This document shows, piece by piece, positions 1-9,153 of a stretch of DNA of 64,000 nucleotides. The notes below the pieces were generated by a model. The model was not told the DNA's origin and ran no database searches. It saw only the letters and a list, made by a program, of their open reading frames with translations. Both the position numbers and the translations under genes were made by a program. Within the stretch, counting starts at the first letter, position 1; each line of letters opens with the position of its first letter. Where the stretch lies: positions 255,134 through 319,133 of the forward strand of contig NZ_CP014169.1 of the NCBI RefSeq assembly GCF_001717955.1, written 5' to 3'. Source of the DNA: Sphingomonas panacis. GTDB lineage: Bacteria; Pseudomonadota; Alphaproteobacteria; Sphingomonadales; Sphingomonadaceae.

Positions 1-1
1 A

Positions 2-292
2 GACGGGAATATATGGGTGACGCTCATTTGTCGCAACGGCATTTCGGTCATCACGCCGGACGGGGCTGCGAATGTTGTATGTGAAGATGTCAACAGATTA
101 GCTCTCGATAGTCTCGTCGCTTCGGTGCAGGACCAAACAACAGATCCCCAGCTCATCCTCGCTTGTGCAAGTGGCTTTCTTCCTCTCCCTACCAGCATTG
201 CTTTTGGCGGCCCTGACGCGAGAACGGCTTATGTCGGATCTATCGCGATGCCATGTCTGGCCGCATTCCCACTTCCGACGTCTGGTCAGTAA
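2..292 (+). CDS. SMP-30/gluconolactonase-family lactonase, C-terminal fragment
   Basis: The gene begins before the window. The frame is open from base 2 and starts with DGNIWVT and RNGISVITPDG, which match the repeated beta-propeller blades of the SMP-30/gluconolactonase/LRE family (D-G-N-x-W-V-T and R-x-G-x-x-V-I-x-P-D-G). It ends with PTSIAFGGPDARTAYVGS, the last blade of the fold, before a TAA stop. These calcium- or zinc-dependent enzymes hydrolyse sugar or other lactones. About 96 residues are visible, so the metal ligands nearer the N-terminus cannot be checked. A second, complete family member lies on the opposite strand about 700 bases away. Confidence 0.72.
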   Translation, partial: DGNIWVTLICRNGISVITPDGAANVVCEDVNRLALDSLVASVQDQTTDPQLILACASGFLPLPTSIAFGGPDARTAYVGSIAMPCLAAFPLPTSGQ

Positions 293-720
293 GTCGATTC
301 GAGAGAGCGGTAAACTGAACCCAACCACATCCTCAGAAACACTCTTATTTGTCCTCTTTTGTCCGTCCTGCAGCTGACCGACGGAAATGCCAAACGATCG
401 TTGGCCCGCACCAGGCAGCATGTACAGGGCCGCGACGTTTCACCCTTACCCGACGAACTATCGTAACGGTGCGAAACTGATCTGCACGAGTGACGCTCCG
501 ATATCCTCGCAAATCCGGGTATCAACCCCGCGTAAGCGCTCACTGTGCTTGCTCAATCTGGAAGCCGGAGATACTTTTGGCCGTTCCGGTGCTGAAATCA
601 CATTGCGCGAACTCGGCATAGCTCAGACGGCGTCCATTATAGGAATTTGGTAGGAATCCCTCCTTCGGACCGGTCGCCGGCACGGAACTCCTGATTAAGT
701 GGCGAGGGTCAGGTCAGACC
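293..720. other. Intergenic stretch, no convincing gene
   Basis: About 430 bases separate the lactonase fragment from the small minus-strand reading frame. Several open frames of 70-107 codons cross it on both strands, but none shows a recognisable family, a good ribosome binding site or codon use like its neighbours. No transposon end, tRNA or strong hairpin was seen. It may hold decayed sequence. Confidence 0.4.
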
Positions 721-828
721 CTAGGGAATGCCTTCAGGTAGATATCGCCGTACTGCGTAATCAGATCGATAATTCGCGATAGAATCCGTCTGAAGATGGA
801 TTGTCCGCCCTGATCAATCACTTTCATA
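721..828 (-). CDS. Possible 35-residue peptide, unknown
   Basis: A short minus-strand frame starts at ATG (828) just after GGAGAGCGAGCT, a good Shine-Dalgarno sequence with 7-base spacing, and stops at TAG. The product starts MKVIDQGGQSIFRRIL and is rich in Ile, Leu, Arg and Lys, so it could form an amphipathic helix. No family is recognised. It lies downstream of the SMP-30 gene on the same strand. The ribosome binding site is the only real support; it could also be the 5' remnant of a decayed gene. Confidence 0.25.
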
Positions 829-970
829 GCTCGCTCTCCTAAGCCCGAAAATAAATGGCCCGGGAAATCTCCGCCTCCCTATCCATTGAAACTTCTATCG
901 GCTCCGTCGATAATATGAAAACGCGGCCAGCGATAGGCGGGATCAGCCATGTCGGTAGGGTCATCTGGCG

Positions 971-1894
971 TCAGCCCGCGAAACGAGATGCCGGTTGTCC
1001 CCTGGAGCCAGGCCTGCAGACGAATAGTCCTCCCGCACCCGGTGCGGCGGCCGCGCGATCAGCCATGTCCGCAGTGAATCCCACAAAATCCCAAAGCGGT
1101 TCGGGCAAGCGCCCGGCGGCAGTCGTAATGAACAACTCTCCAAGGTCGCTGCCCCCGAACTCGCAGCTCGTGACACCTATGTCCCCGACTTCGACTCGCC
1201 CGATTTCCGCGCCATCCGGCGAAAAGCGCCGAACATCGCTCGTTCCGAAAGCCGAAAACCAGACGCATCCTTCATCATCCACGGTCATGCCGTCGATTCC
1301 GACACCCTCACATCTAATCACGCTTCTACGATTCGAAATCGTACCACGACGTCCATCAAAATCGAATGCGTCCACTGCGCCGGTAAAGGAATCGATATAA
1401 TAAAATATCGTTCCATCCGGGCTCCAGCCTAATCCGTTTGAAAGGCCGATCCCCGAGAGCAGCGTTGACACGCCGCCGTCTGGATCTATACGATAGAGTT
1501 CGCCTGAACTTGCGCTGCCGTCCAGAGCAAATGTCCCGGACCATAGTCGACCTTGAGGATCGCATTTGGCGTCGTTGAGCTGGACGAGGTCCGGATCCGC
1601 ACCGGTTTCGGCAAATAGCTCAAGCTCGCCTTCGTGATCGAGGGTGTATATCTCAGTCCCGCTGGTTACGATCAAACCGCCCTCCCGACGAAGGATGACG
1701 GCACCTATCTTGCGATCCAGTGTCCAAGAGTTGGTCTGACCCCACTTACCGTCTTTATCAGCCTTCCCTTCATGGATAGTACCGGATGCCTTATCTATCC
1801 ACAGAACACGATCGTTCAAAATGTCCCAGACGGGGCTTTCACCGATCATATCGCGGGAGTTAACGGCTAGAGTTGCCTTCTTATCAGCGCCCAT
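971..1894 (-). CDS. SMP-30/gluconolactonase/LRE-family lactonase
   Basis: This 307-residue protein is a complete SMP-30-type six-bladed beta-propeller. The N-terminal GESPVWD supplies the usual metal-binding Glu. LVQLNDAKCDPQGRLWSGT carries the Asn/Asp of the second blade, and LSNGLGWSPDG with YYIDSFTG carries the remaining Asn and Asp ligands of the family. It ends PASRFAG, a normal family C-terminus. Members hydrolyse lactones made when sugars or other hydroxyaldehydes are oxidised; the substrate here is unknown. The ATG at 1894 is preceded by CGGAGATAGTGAACG, a plausible ribosome binding site. It lies downstream of a TonB receptor on the same strand and may work in the same catabolic pathway. 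Confidence 0.88.
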   Translation of the reverse strand: MGADKKATLAVNSRDMIGESPVWDILNDRVLWIDKASGTIHEGKADKDGKWGQTNSWTLDRKIGAVILRREGGLIVTSGTEIYTLDHEGELELFAETGADPDLVQLNDAKCDPQGRLWSGTFALDGSASSGELYRIDPDGGVSTLLSGIGLSNGLGWSPDGTIFYYIDSFTGAVDAFDFDGRRGTISNRRSVIRCEGVGIDGMTVDDEGCVWFSAFGTSDVRRFSPDGAEIGRVEVGDIGVTSCEFGGSDLGELFITTAAGRLPEPLWDFVGFTADMADRAAAAPGAGGLFVCRPGSRGQPASRFAG

Positions 1895-2039
1895 CGTTCA
1901 CTATCTCCGGTGAATTCTACATAGTTATTTGTGTCCGGTACGCCGAATGTGACCCCGCCGCGCCATAAGAGGCTCTCGACAGGGGCTTCGAGCGGGCGTT
2001 CGATCCGCAACAAGCGATAGAAATCCTGCTATAGCGGCC

Positions 2040-4460
2040 TCACTGCCCGAATCGATACCGTAACGTCGCCCCGTAGGTCACGGGCATACCGGTGAAGCGA
2101 TATGTATAATCTGAAACACGGGTGGCGCTGTTGGTGTAATATTTGTTGGTCACATTCCGGCCCCACAACTCAAAGCGAATGCGGCCGTCCTGGGTTTCCA
2201 CACCCGCCCTCAAATCCAGCAGTGCATAGCCTTTCAGATAGAGCAGGGCCTCCAGCGGTGCCTCTGCGGCACCTCCAGTGGTGAGCACGCTTTGCGTTCC
2301 GCTGCGAGCGGAAACGTTACCGCCAACAAAAGCGTCCAAAGCTGAGGATAGTGCGAATCGATACTCTGTATCCACCGTACCTTGCCATTTGGGCGTGAAG
2401 GGGAAGGCCTCTCCGACGAAGCTTCCTGATGTGCTATATGGGCCGATCGGATTGATCGGGTTACGCAGCACCTTGGAGTCAATGTAGGTTCCACCGATAT
2501 TGATGGTCAGCCCACGGACGGGCCGCGCCAGAATGCTGAGTTCGGCTCCCTGAACTTTCGACTTGGGAATGCTGACGAGGGCGGGAAGTGTCCCGAAGGG
2601 TGGATTGGCCTTGTAACCCACGAGTTGCTTGTCGCGGTAGTCATAATAGAATGCTGCCGCACTAATCTGAACCTTGCGATCGAACAGCTCTGTCTTGGCG
2701 CCAACTTCATAGGCGAGTATCGACTCCTGCTTGATCGGTGCGAGCGACGCGGAAAAGCCCGCCGGAAGCGTCGGGAAACTGCCGGACTTGTACCCTTTCG
2801 TCACGTTGGCGTAGAACAATGTCCCGGAGCTGGGCTTATAGCTGACACCGGCGCGCCACGAGAGATTGTCTTCATTGAGGTTGCCAGTCACGAGCCCGGG
2901 CAGGCCCGTCTGGCTGTTAAGCGTCGCGCATGCACCAGGCGCAATTGTTGCTGGTGTTCCCGTGATGAGTCCCGACAAAAACCCCAGGGCGGCAGCGACG
3001 TCGCCGGTGCCATCGTCACGGCCGCAGCCCTCTCCATGACGCCTCTGATCGGTATAGCGGATCGAACCCTGTAACGTGAGCTGCCGGGTGATATTGTAAT
3101 CGAGGCTGGCGAAGATGCTGCCCGTCTTCACTTTTTGATCATTGTCGACAATCAGTCCATCGTAGGTAAATGGTCCAACGCTCGCGCCGGTACTTAAATC
3201 GGGACCAAGCACCCAATGCTCTTTGACGCGATCATTCTGATAATTGCCCCCGAACATCCAGTGCAGATTATCACCGACTACGCCGCTAAGCCGGAGTTCC
3301 TGGGAAAAAGTCTCGATTGTGCCGTGCGTGTCCACGCGATCGACAGGGTAAATGGAGGCGTCGAGATCCAAGGGAGTTGACGTCTTGAAATGAGCATAGG
3401 ACGTAATTGACGTGAGAGTGATGGCATCGCTCAAATCCACCTCACCGTGCAAAGCAAATTGGTAGAGACTATCGTTCTTCGCGAAATCGAAGCCGGGATC
3501 CCAAGCAGCGGCTCGGGCATTTGCTGGCGCTGCCGGAAAGGTCGCGATCGGGAAGGTCGGTGGACGGCCGGTTCCCGCGGGAAAAAGCGGCGTGAATTTG
3601 ATAAATTGCCCTTGCTGGGTGTCCGACCTGTCCCTCCAGCCCGAAGCCGAAAGGGAGATGCGCACCGTGCTCGTTGGATCCCAGTCAAGGATGGCTCGAC
3701 CATTCAGAAACCTTTTCTGGCCGATTGTATCGTTATTCACATAGCTTTTTTGCCAGTCGCCCTGATATTCATTTTCCACGGCGATCCGGCCTTTGAGAGT
3801 GTCCGTCAGGGGGCCACTGATGAACGCTTCTGTATTGACGCTGTTGAAGCGACCGTAGCCGAGATCAAATCCGGCCTGCAACCGGTTCGTCGGCTTTGCG
3901 GCGATATAGTTTATCGCGCCACCGGTGGAATTTTGACCGAACAATGTACCTTGCGGCCCCTTCAATACTTCTACGCGCTCGATATCGAAAAGCGCGCCTC
4001 GGGTCATAGCCGAATAGGGGAGCGGGACCTGATCGACATACACGGTGACAGCTGGACTGACGCCAAGTGTTGTATCGTTGAAGCCCACACCTCGAATATA
4101 GTAGATCGGCAGCCCGTAGGCGCTCTTTTGGAAGGTAAAGCCCGGGACGATCTTGGCGAGATCGTCTGTGTTTGTGATGCCTGCTGACTTCAGCTGATCG
4201 CCGGTGCTTGCCGTGATCGACATCGGCACCTCATTGAGACGTTCGGACCGTTTTTGGGCGGTCACGATAATGTCGCCGGTTTGGCTAGCGTCGGATGTAG
4301 GGCTGTTTTCGTTCATTGGACCCGCAGGGGTCAACGTGGCGGAGGTACGGGTCGACGGCACCTGCCCCAACTGTGACCCAGCAACCGCCTGTGCATTTGC
4401 CGAGGCCGGGCCGCACAGCGCGGAAACGAGTACGACCCCCTTGAGCGATGCACCCTTCAT
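2040..4460 (-). CDS. TonB-dependent outer-membrane receptor
   Basis: The product has about 806 residues. A signal peptide (MKGASLKGVVLVSALCG, cleavage near ANA-QA) is followed by a TonB box-like stretch (DIIVTAQKR), a plug domain (VPMSITASTGDQLKSAGI, then GPQGTLFGQNSTGGAIN) and a 22-strand-type barrel ending in an aromatic-rich strand (YGATLRYRFGQ). An upstream ATG in frame at 4487 is possible, but ATG 4460 follows GGGAGGGGAATA and directly begins the signal peptide, so it is preferred. Receptors of this class with TonB-box sequence VTAQKR are abundant in sphingomonads and take up diverse organic compounds. The substrate cannot be assigned; its neighbours suggest the compound degraded by this cluster. 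There is no N-terminal signalling domain. Confidence 0.92.
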   Translation of the reverse strand: MKGASLKGVVLVSALCGPASANAQAVAGSQLGQVPSTRTSATLTPAGPMNENSPTSDASQTGDIIVTAQKRSERLNEVPMSITASTGDQLKSAGITNTDDLAKIVPGFTFQKSAYGLPIYYIRGVGFNDTTLGVSPAVTVYVDQVPLPYSAMTRGALFDIERVEVLKGPQGTLFGQNSTGGAINYIAAKPTNRLQAGFDLGYGRFNSVNTEAFISGPLTDTLKGRIAVENEYQGDWQKSYVNNDTIGQKRFLNGRAILDWDPTSTVRISLSASGWRDRSDTQQGQFIKFTPLFPAGTGRPPTFPIATFPAAPANARAAAWDPGFDFAKNDSLYQFALHGEVDLSDAITLTSITSYAHFKTSTPLDLDASIYPVDRVDTHGTIETFSQELRLSGVVGDNLHWMFGGNYQNDRVKEHWVLGPDLSTGASVGPFTYDGLIVDNDQKVKTGSIFASLDYNITRQLTLQGSIRYTDQRRHGEGCGRDDGTGDVAAALGFLSGLITGTPATIAPGACATLNSQTGLPGLVTGNLNEDNLSWRAGVSYKPSSGTLFYANVTKGYKSGSFPTLPAGFSASLAPIKQESILAYEVGAKTELFDRKVQISAAAFYYDYRDKQLVGYKANPPFGTLPALVSIPKSKVQGAELSILARPVRGLTINIGGTYIDSKVLRNPINPIGPYSTSGSFVGEAFPFTPKWQGTVDTEYRFALSSALDAFVGGNVSARSGTQSVLTTGGAAEAPLEALLYLKGYALLDLRAGVETQDGRIRFELWGRNVTNKYYTNSATRVSDYTYRFTGMPVTYGATLRYRFGQ

Positions 4461-4678
4461 TATTCCCCTCCCGAGCAACTTTATCAATCTAGGCCACGAA
4501 CCACAGGCGTCTGCGCGACCAGTTGGGTTGTGGTATTCAGCATGTTGAGCCGGACCAGCTTGGCGAACCGCGCCATAATGTTGACGGATCGCGTCGCGGG
4601 GGTTCGAACTCGCTTGAGAGCCTGCCCCGCTCCGACGGGGTTCACTCTTGCGAGCGGATATGCCCCGGCACTGAGGTG

Positions 4679-5485
4679 TCAGCCCTGCGGTGAGCGGATT
4701 TGGCTGCTATATCGTGGTGCTGCTGAAGCGAGTGAGATGCGGGTCGAAAGCTCCCGGCGCAGACCCTCGTATCGCTCCCAATCGTCGGCGTTCTGAAGCG
4801 CCGGAAGCGTCACGACTTCCCCGAGATCAAGTCCGGTCAGCGCCGCATCCACCATCTCGCCTGCCTCCATCACGATCTCTTTCGGAAGATTTTGGTGAGG
4901 AAGGCCGGCATGGCTCCAGAATTCAGTGGCGGTCGCCCCCGGCAGTACCGCCTGCACCCTTATCCCTTTGTCGCTCAACTCATGATGCATGGACTGGGTT
5001 AATGCGAGGACGAAAGCTTTGGAGGCGCCATAAACCCCATTCAGCGTTTCTGGAGAGATCGCAACGACGGAGGCAATATTGATAATGGTCCCGCCTCCAT
5101 GCGCAACGAACGCAGTTGCTGCTGCATAAGTGAGCCGTGTGAGAGCAAGAACATTGAGATCGATGATCGCCGCCATGGCCTGGACGTCGGAGTTCAGCAA
5201 CGGCGTGACGGCACCCACGCCCGCATTGTTCACGAGCATCGTGATGTCCAGGCGTTCGCCCAACAGTCGCTCAATGCGTGCGAGATCGTCCTGGTGGCCA
5301 AGATCGGCGGTCACAGTCTCGATGCTGCGCCCGGTCTCCGCGCGCAATCGCTCGGCGATCGCCTCCAGGCGATCACCGTTTCGCGCCACCAGCACGAGGT
5401 CGTAACCACGCCGCGCCAGCCGATCGGCATAGATGGCGCCAATTCCTGCGGATGCGCCGGTTATCAACGCGCTGTTACGGGCCAT
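4679..5485 (-). CDS. Short-chain dehydrogenase/reductase (SDR)
   Basis: A 268-residue classical SDR oxidoreductase. It has the cofactor motif TGASAGIG near residue 9, the NNAG motif (LVNNAGVGAV), the catalytic Ser in IINIASVVA and the YGASK active-site Tyr/Lys pair. VARN after the second strand suggests NADP rather than NAD preference. The start is ATG 5485 behind a strong AAGGAGATATCC ribosome binding site, and its first bases overlap the end of the upstream acyl-CoA ligase by 11 nt, so the two are co-translated. It probably interconverts an alcohol and a ketone in the same pathway; the substrate is unknown. Confidence 0.9.
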   Translation of the reverse strand: MARNSALITGASAGIGAIYADRLARRGYDLVLVARNGDRLEAIAERLRAETGRSIETVTADLGHQDDLARIERLLGERLDITMLVNNAGVGAVTPLLNSDVQAMAAIIDLNVLALTRLTYAAATAFVAHGGGTIINIASVVAISPETLNGVYGASKAFVLALTQSMHHELSDKGIRVQAVLPGATATEFWSHAGLPHQNLPKEIVMEAGEMVDAALTGLDLGEVVTLPALQNADDWERYEGLRRELSTRISLASAAPRYSSQIRSPQG

Positions 5486-7091
5486 GGATATCTCCTTGAG
5501 TTGCTATGCGGGTGCTCAGCACCGCGTTCGGCTCGGACTCGGCATTTTGTCGGAGCAGCCTCTTGTCGATTTTGCCGACGCTCGTGCGCGGAAGGCTGTC
5601 GCGGAACACGATCTCGTCCGGAACGGCATAGGGACTGATGTGCCCACCTGTCGCGAATTGGGCCAGAAACGCTCGAAGTTCTTGCGGTGGCGGCGCTGCC
5701 GTTCCCGGTGAGCCCACCACAAAAGCTTTGGGGCGCTCACCCCATTTCTTGCTGGGGATGGCGATGACGGCTGCTTCCGAGACGGCGGGGTGCGACATGA
5801 GCAACGCCTCGATCTCGATCGACGACACCCATTCGCCGCCCGTCTTGATGACGTCCTTGATCCGGTCGACGATCCGAACGCCGCCATCTGGATCTATCTC
5901 GGCGATATCCTGGGTGTGCAGCCAGCCATCCTCCCACAGCGCGTCCGATGCGTCCTGGGCGGCATAGCCCTGGGTTACCCAGGGCGCACGCACCTGGAGT
6001 TCCCCGCGTCCATCCGGCTCTGTCCGCATGTGAACAAGCGGGATCGGAAAGCCGGCACGGCATTTGCTATCTATGGTGTCCTCCGGTCCGGAGCGCCCGA
6101 TCGACAGGATCGGTCCCGTCTCGGACATACCGTAGCCGCAAACCGTCACGATCCCCTTCCTGGCGGCTTCCCGGGCCAGGTCTGGAGACAGCGCTGACCC
6201 GCCCACCAGCATTGTCCAGGGGGCCAACGACTCCGATGCGGCATCAAGGACCATCCGCAGCAGTGTCGGAACACCATGGGAGAAAGTGACGCCTTCCTGC
6301 TTCTTGAGTGCAAGAAGCGTCCCCGGATCATAACGACCGGGATACACCTGCTTCAGGCCCAGCATGGTTGCGATATAGGGCAGGCCCCAGGCGTGGACGT
6401 GGAACAGCGGGGTCATCGGCATATAGACGTCGCTCCGGCGCAGGCCTTGGCCATCTGGTTGATTGGCCAGGGTTGCGCTGGCAGCGAGCGTGTGCAGAAC
6501 GATCTGCCGGTGCGTGAAGAATACCTGCTTGGGATCGCCCGTTGTCCCGGTGGTATGAAAGGTTGTGGCGATCGCGTTCTCGTCAAAGTCAGAGAACGGA
6601 AATTCAGGAAGCGCCGCCGCTAACAGCGCTTCGTAGGTGCCAGGCTCATCGCCATCGATGAGCCGAACGACATGCTCCAGGTCGGGAAGGGCGTCTCGCA
6701 GGTCCTCGACGACCGGTTCGAATTCAGCATGGCACAAGAGAAGCTTCGCGCCCGCCTGGCGAAGAGTGAATCCGATGACATCCCGTGACAGGCGCACGTT
6801 GACCGTCTGGAGAACGGCGCCCATCATCGGAATCGCGAAATAGCATTCAAGGTAGCGATGGCTGTCCCAGTCCATGACAGCCACGGTGTCGCCTGCCTGT
6901 ACTCCAAGTGAGCGGAGGAGCGAAGCCAGCCGATGAATGCGCTCGCGGAGCGCGACATAGGAAAAGCGCCGTCCCGCGCTGACAATTTCAGTCGTCCGGT
7001 ACTGCTTGACCGAGGCCAGCAACTGACCGATGAGCAAGGGATAGGAATAAGCCTCCCGCCCCGCGATATTCACCAGCCTCGGTTCTGCCAC
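5475..7091 (-). CDS. AMP-forming acyl-CoA synthetase (fatty-acid CoA ligase family)
   Basis: An ANL-superfamily adenylate-forming enzyme that activates a carboxylic acid as its CoA thioester. Motif A3 is TTGTTGDPKQV (the usual G-V/A after the Lys is Q-V here), A5 is YGMSETGP, the hinge region is VDRIKDVIKTGGEW, and the catalytic Lys is in TSVGKIDKR. The length (538 residues) is typical of the medium/long-chain group. The frame can be extended to a TTG at 7112, but GTG 7091 has AGGA eight bases upstream and is preferred. It overlaps the SDR gene, forming a two-gene operon. The most likely job is committing the imported substrate to beta-oxidation. Confidence 0.9.
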   Translation of the reverse strand: MAEPRLVNIAGREAYSYPLLIGQLLASVKQYRTTEIVSAGRRFSYVALRERIHRLASLLRSLGVQAGDTVAVMDWDSHRYLECYFAIPMMGAVLQTVNVRLSRDVIGFTLRQAGAKLLLCHAEFEPVVEDLRDALPDLEHVVRLIDGDEPGTYEALLAAALPEFPFSDFDENAIATTFHTTGTTGDPKQVFFTHRQIVLHTLAASATLANQPDGQGLRRSDVYMPMTPLFHVHAWGLPYIATMLGLKQVYPGRYDPGTLLALKKQEGVTFSHGVPTLLRMVLDAASESLAPWTMLVGGSALSPDLAREAARKGIVTVCGYGMSETGPILSIGRSGPEDTIDSKCRAGFPIPLVHMRTEPDGRGELQVRAPWVTQGYAAQDASDALWEDGWLHTQDIAEIDPDGGVRIVDRIKDVIKTGGEWVSSIEIEALLMSHPAVSEAAVIAIPSKKWGERPKAFVVGSPGTAAPPPQELRAFLAQFATGGHISPYAVPDEIVFRDSLPRTSVGKIDKRLLRQNAESEPNAVLSTRIATQGDIHGP

Positions 7092-7231
7092 AGATCGAGT
7101 TCCTGTCGTCAAGTAGGAGAGGGCGAAGGTTGTCGTGGACCTTCGATGAATATTGTCGTGGAATTACGCCAGGAAACATTGCAGGATGTCTCCATCATTG
7201 ACCGGCGGCCGCGCGTATTGCGAACGGAGCA

Positions 7232-7798
7232 TCATTCTGCCAACGCGGCAACGCGATTCGGTTGGGTCTTCACCTCGACCTGGCGTGCCGTTCCACCCGA
7301 GAGGTAGGGAACCGTCACCCCGCCATTGGCCTGCGCCCATTGTTCGGTCAGTGCGCGGACGGTGACAGCGTCAAGCGTCGAGTGGAACTGCCCATCATCG
7401 GTGAAACCGATGTTGGCACCGTTCACGATGAACAACACCACCGTGTCTTCCGTGTTGGTGTCAGGGACGTAGAAGGTGTGCATCGACGAAGCCGGCTCGT
7501 ACAGATAGGAACCCTGCACTTGGACTTGGTCGGGATACTCCTTGTAGATCCAGCTGCCCTTGAGCGTTAAGCCATGCACTGCACCGGTATGAAGATGCGT
7601 CGGAAGCGTGGCGCCCGGCGCAAATGTGCCCATCACCGTCCAGACCCCCATTTCGGGATCGAGAAGCAGCGGCTGAAAGCTGATGCCGGGGCCTGCACCA
7701 TCCTTGAGAAGCGGCACCTCGTTCACGTTCAGTGTCAGTAGCCTGTCCTGCGGGAGGAAGAGGACGGGGGCGTTATCGGATGCGGCGGTGGCGGTCAT
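7232..7798 (-). CDS. Cupin-fold protein, ChrR / dihydroxyacetophenone dioxygenase-like
   Basis: This 188-residue protein has a single cupin barrel. The metal-site motif appears as FAPGATLPTHLHTGAVHGLTLKG, giving two His and a possible further ligand, and the second cupin motif has SSMHTFYVP. The layout resembles the 2,4'-dihydroxyacetophenone dioxygenase family and anti-sigma ChrR-like cupins, which use Fe or Zn. The start is ATG 7798 behind AGGAGAAGACC. It lies between the ligase and an alcohol dehydrogenase on the same strand. An oxygenase role that cleaves an alpha-hydroxyketone would fit the cluster, but it is inferred only from fold resemblance. Confidence 0.75.
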   Translation of the reverse strand: MTATAASDNAPVLFLPQDRLLTLNVNEVPLLKDGAGPGISFQPLLLDPEMGVWTVMGTFAPGATLPTHLHTGAVHGLTLKGSWIYKEYPDQVQVQGSYLYEPASSMHTFYVPDTNTEDTVVLFIVNGANIGFTDDGQFHSTLDAVTVRALTEQWAQANGGVTVPYLSGGTARQVEVKTQPNRVAALAE

Positions 7799-7854
7799 GG
7801 TCTTCTCCTGTGTTTGTATCTCTGTAACTCCGCTTCACTGGCGGTCATCGATCA

Positions 7855-8934
7855 TCACGGAATGACGACGATCTTGGCGTCTCGCTCTGGATCTTTGAGC
7901 CTTGCGAAAGCCTCGGGCACGCCTTCGAGACCGACATGGCTCGTGATCAGAGCGCCAGCATCGAGTTTGCCCGATGCGATATGATCGAACGCTTCCGCAT
8001 ATTCATCCATCGCGAACGCAATGCAGAAGACGATGTCCACCTCCTTGATGATGGCAAAGGAGGGATAGAATTTGTCGAGCTCCATGCAGAGACCTGCAAC
8101 CACGATCTTGCTGCAGGGAGCGGCGCCGGCGAGGATCTGCTGGATGATGCCCGGTATGCCAACGCATTCGAACACGACCGACGGCCGGAATGCGTGGCCG
8201 GGAAACATCTGGGTCTGACGCCCGAACTGGCTGAGGTCGGTGGCGGCAGCCACGGCCCTCCAGCTATCATATGGCGAAGTCTCACGGGGATCGACGACGA
8301 CATCCGCACCGATCATCTTTGCCATCCGGCGGCGCGACGGCGAGAAGTCCGCCGCAACGATCGGACCTATTCCGCGCATCTTGAGGACCGCAATCACGGC
8401 GAGCCCGATCGGCCCGCAACCGATCACGATCGGAACGTCATTGGCACCCAGCTTGCCGCGGTTCACAGCATGCAATGCGACGGCCAACGGCTCGGCGAGC
8501 GTCGCCAGATCACTGGGCAGATGCTGCGGCACCGGAATCAGCATGTCTTCCGATAGCAGCATATATTCGGCGTAGCCGCCGGGCGTCTGCGGGGTTCCAA
8601 AAACGAGCGAAACCGGTTCTGGCCTTAGCAGAAAGGGGGCGGAGACGGCGCGCGTGCCTGGTGAGAGGGTCTTGCGGCAATTGGGCCCGTATTCGAGCAC
8701 CTCCGCGCAGATCTCGTGACCCATGATGACAGGATCATCAAACCCGAACAGGTCGATGCCCGCAACCTCCTTCGCACTTGACAGCAACTGACGACCGTGG
8801 GCGGCGCAGTGAAGGTCGCTGCCGCAAATGCCACACGCCAGAGTTTTCACGAGCACTTCGCGCGGTCCGGGCTGCGGAATGGGGAATTCGGCCAATGAGA
8901 GATCGCCGGACTGCATGACGACCGCGCGCATCAT
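7855..8934 (-). CDS. Zinc-dependent alcohol dehydrogenase (MDR family)
   Basis: A 359-residue medium-chain dehydrogenase/reductase. Catalytic zinc ligands are visible in LACGICGSDLHC (Cys and the following residues) and GHEICAEVLEYG (His-Glu). The Rossmann nucleotide site is IVIGCGPIGLAVIAVLKMRG. The structural zinc-binding four-Cys lobe seen in horse liver ADH is absent, with only scattered Cys before the Rossmann domain. Two ATGs start the frame (8934 and 8931). It probably oxidises an alcohol intermediate of the same catabolic pathway; the substrate is unknown. The cupin gene follows 56 bases downstream, so the two may share a transcript. Confidence 0.88.
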   Translation of the reverse strand: MMRAVVMQSGDLSLAEFPIPQPGPREVLVKTLACGICGSDLHCAAHGRQLLSSAKEVAGIDLFGFDDPVIMGHEICAEVLEYGPNCRKTLSPGTRAVSAPFLLRPEPVSLVFGTPQTPGGYAEYMLLSEDMLIPVPQHLPSDLATLAEPLAVALHAVNRGKLGANDVPIVIGCGPIGLAVIAVLKMRGIGPIVAADFSPSRRRMAKMIGADVVVDPRETSPYDSWRAVAAATDLSQFGRQTQMFPGHAFRPSVVFECVGIPGIIQQILAGAAPCSKIVVAGLCMELDKFYPSFAIIKEVDIVFCIAFAMDEYAEAFDHIASGKLDAGALITSHVGLEGVPEAFARLKDPERDAKIVVIP

Positions 8935-9153
8935 GCTGCAACCACCAACTCGACGGGCGAGATCCGCAACGCTCCGAAATATTCGATCCAGGCCACCATT
9001 TCAGATCCTCATCCTTCGCGGCAGACTCTATCGTCTACCATCTTGATGTTGCGTGGATCATACCGCGCCCGGTGTCGGCTAACTTGTCATTTCACGAGTA
9101 TTGTTTACCATTTCGCGACCGGCTCGTGGGCGGTCAAACCGGGCACGTATCGT

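Noticed and set aside
293..720. Open frames of 70-107 codons on both strands near the left edge
   Set aside because: No family, no ribosome binding site, and several frames overlap each other.
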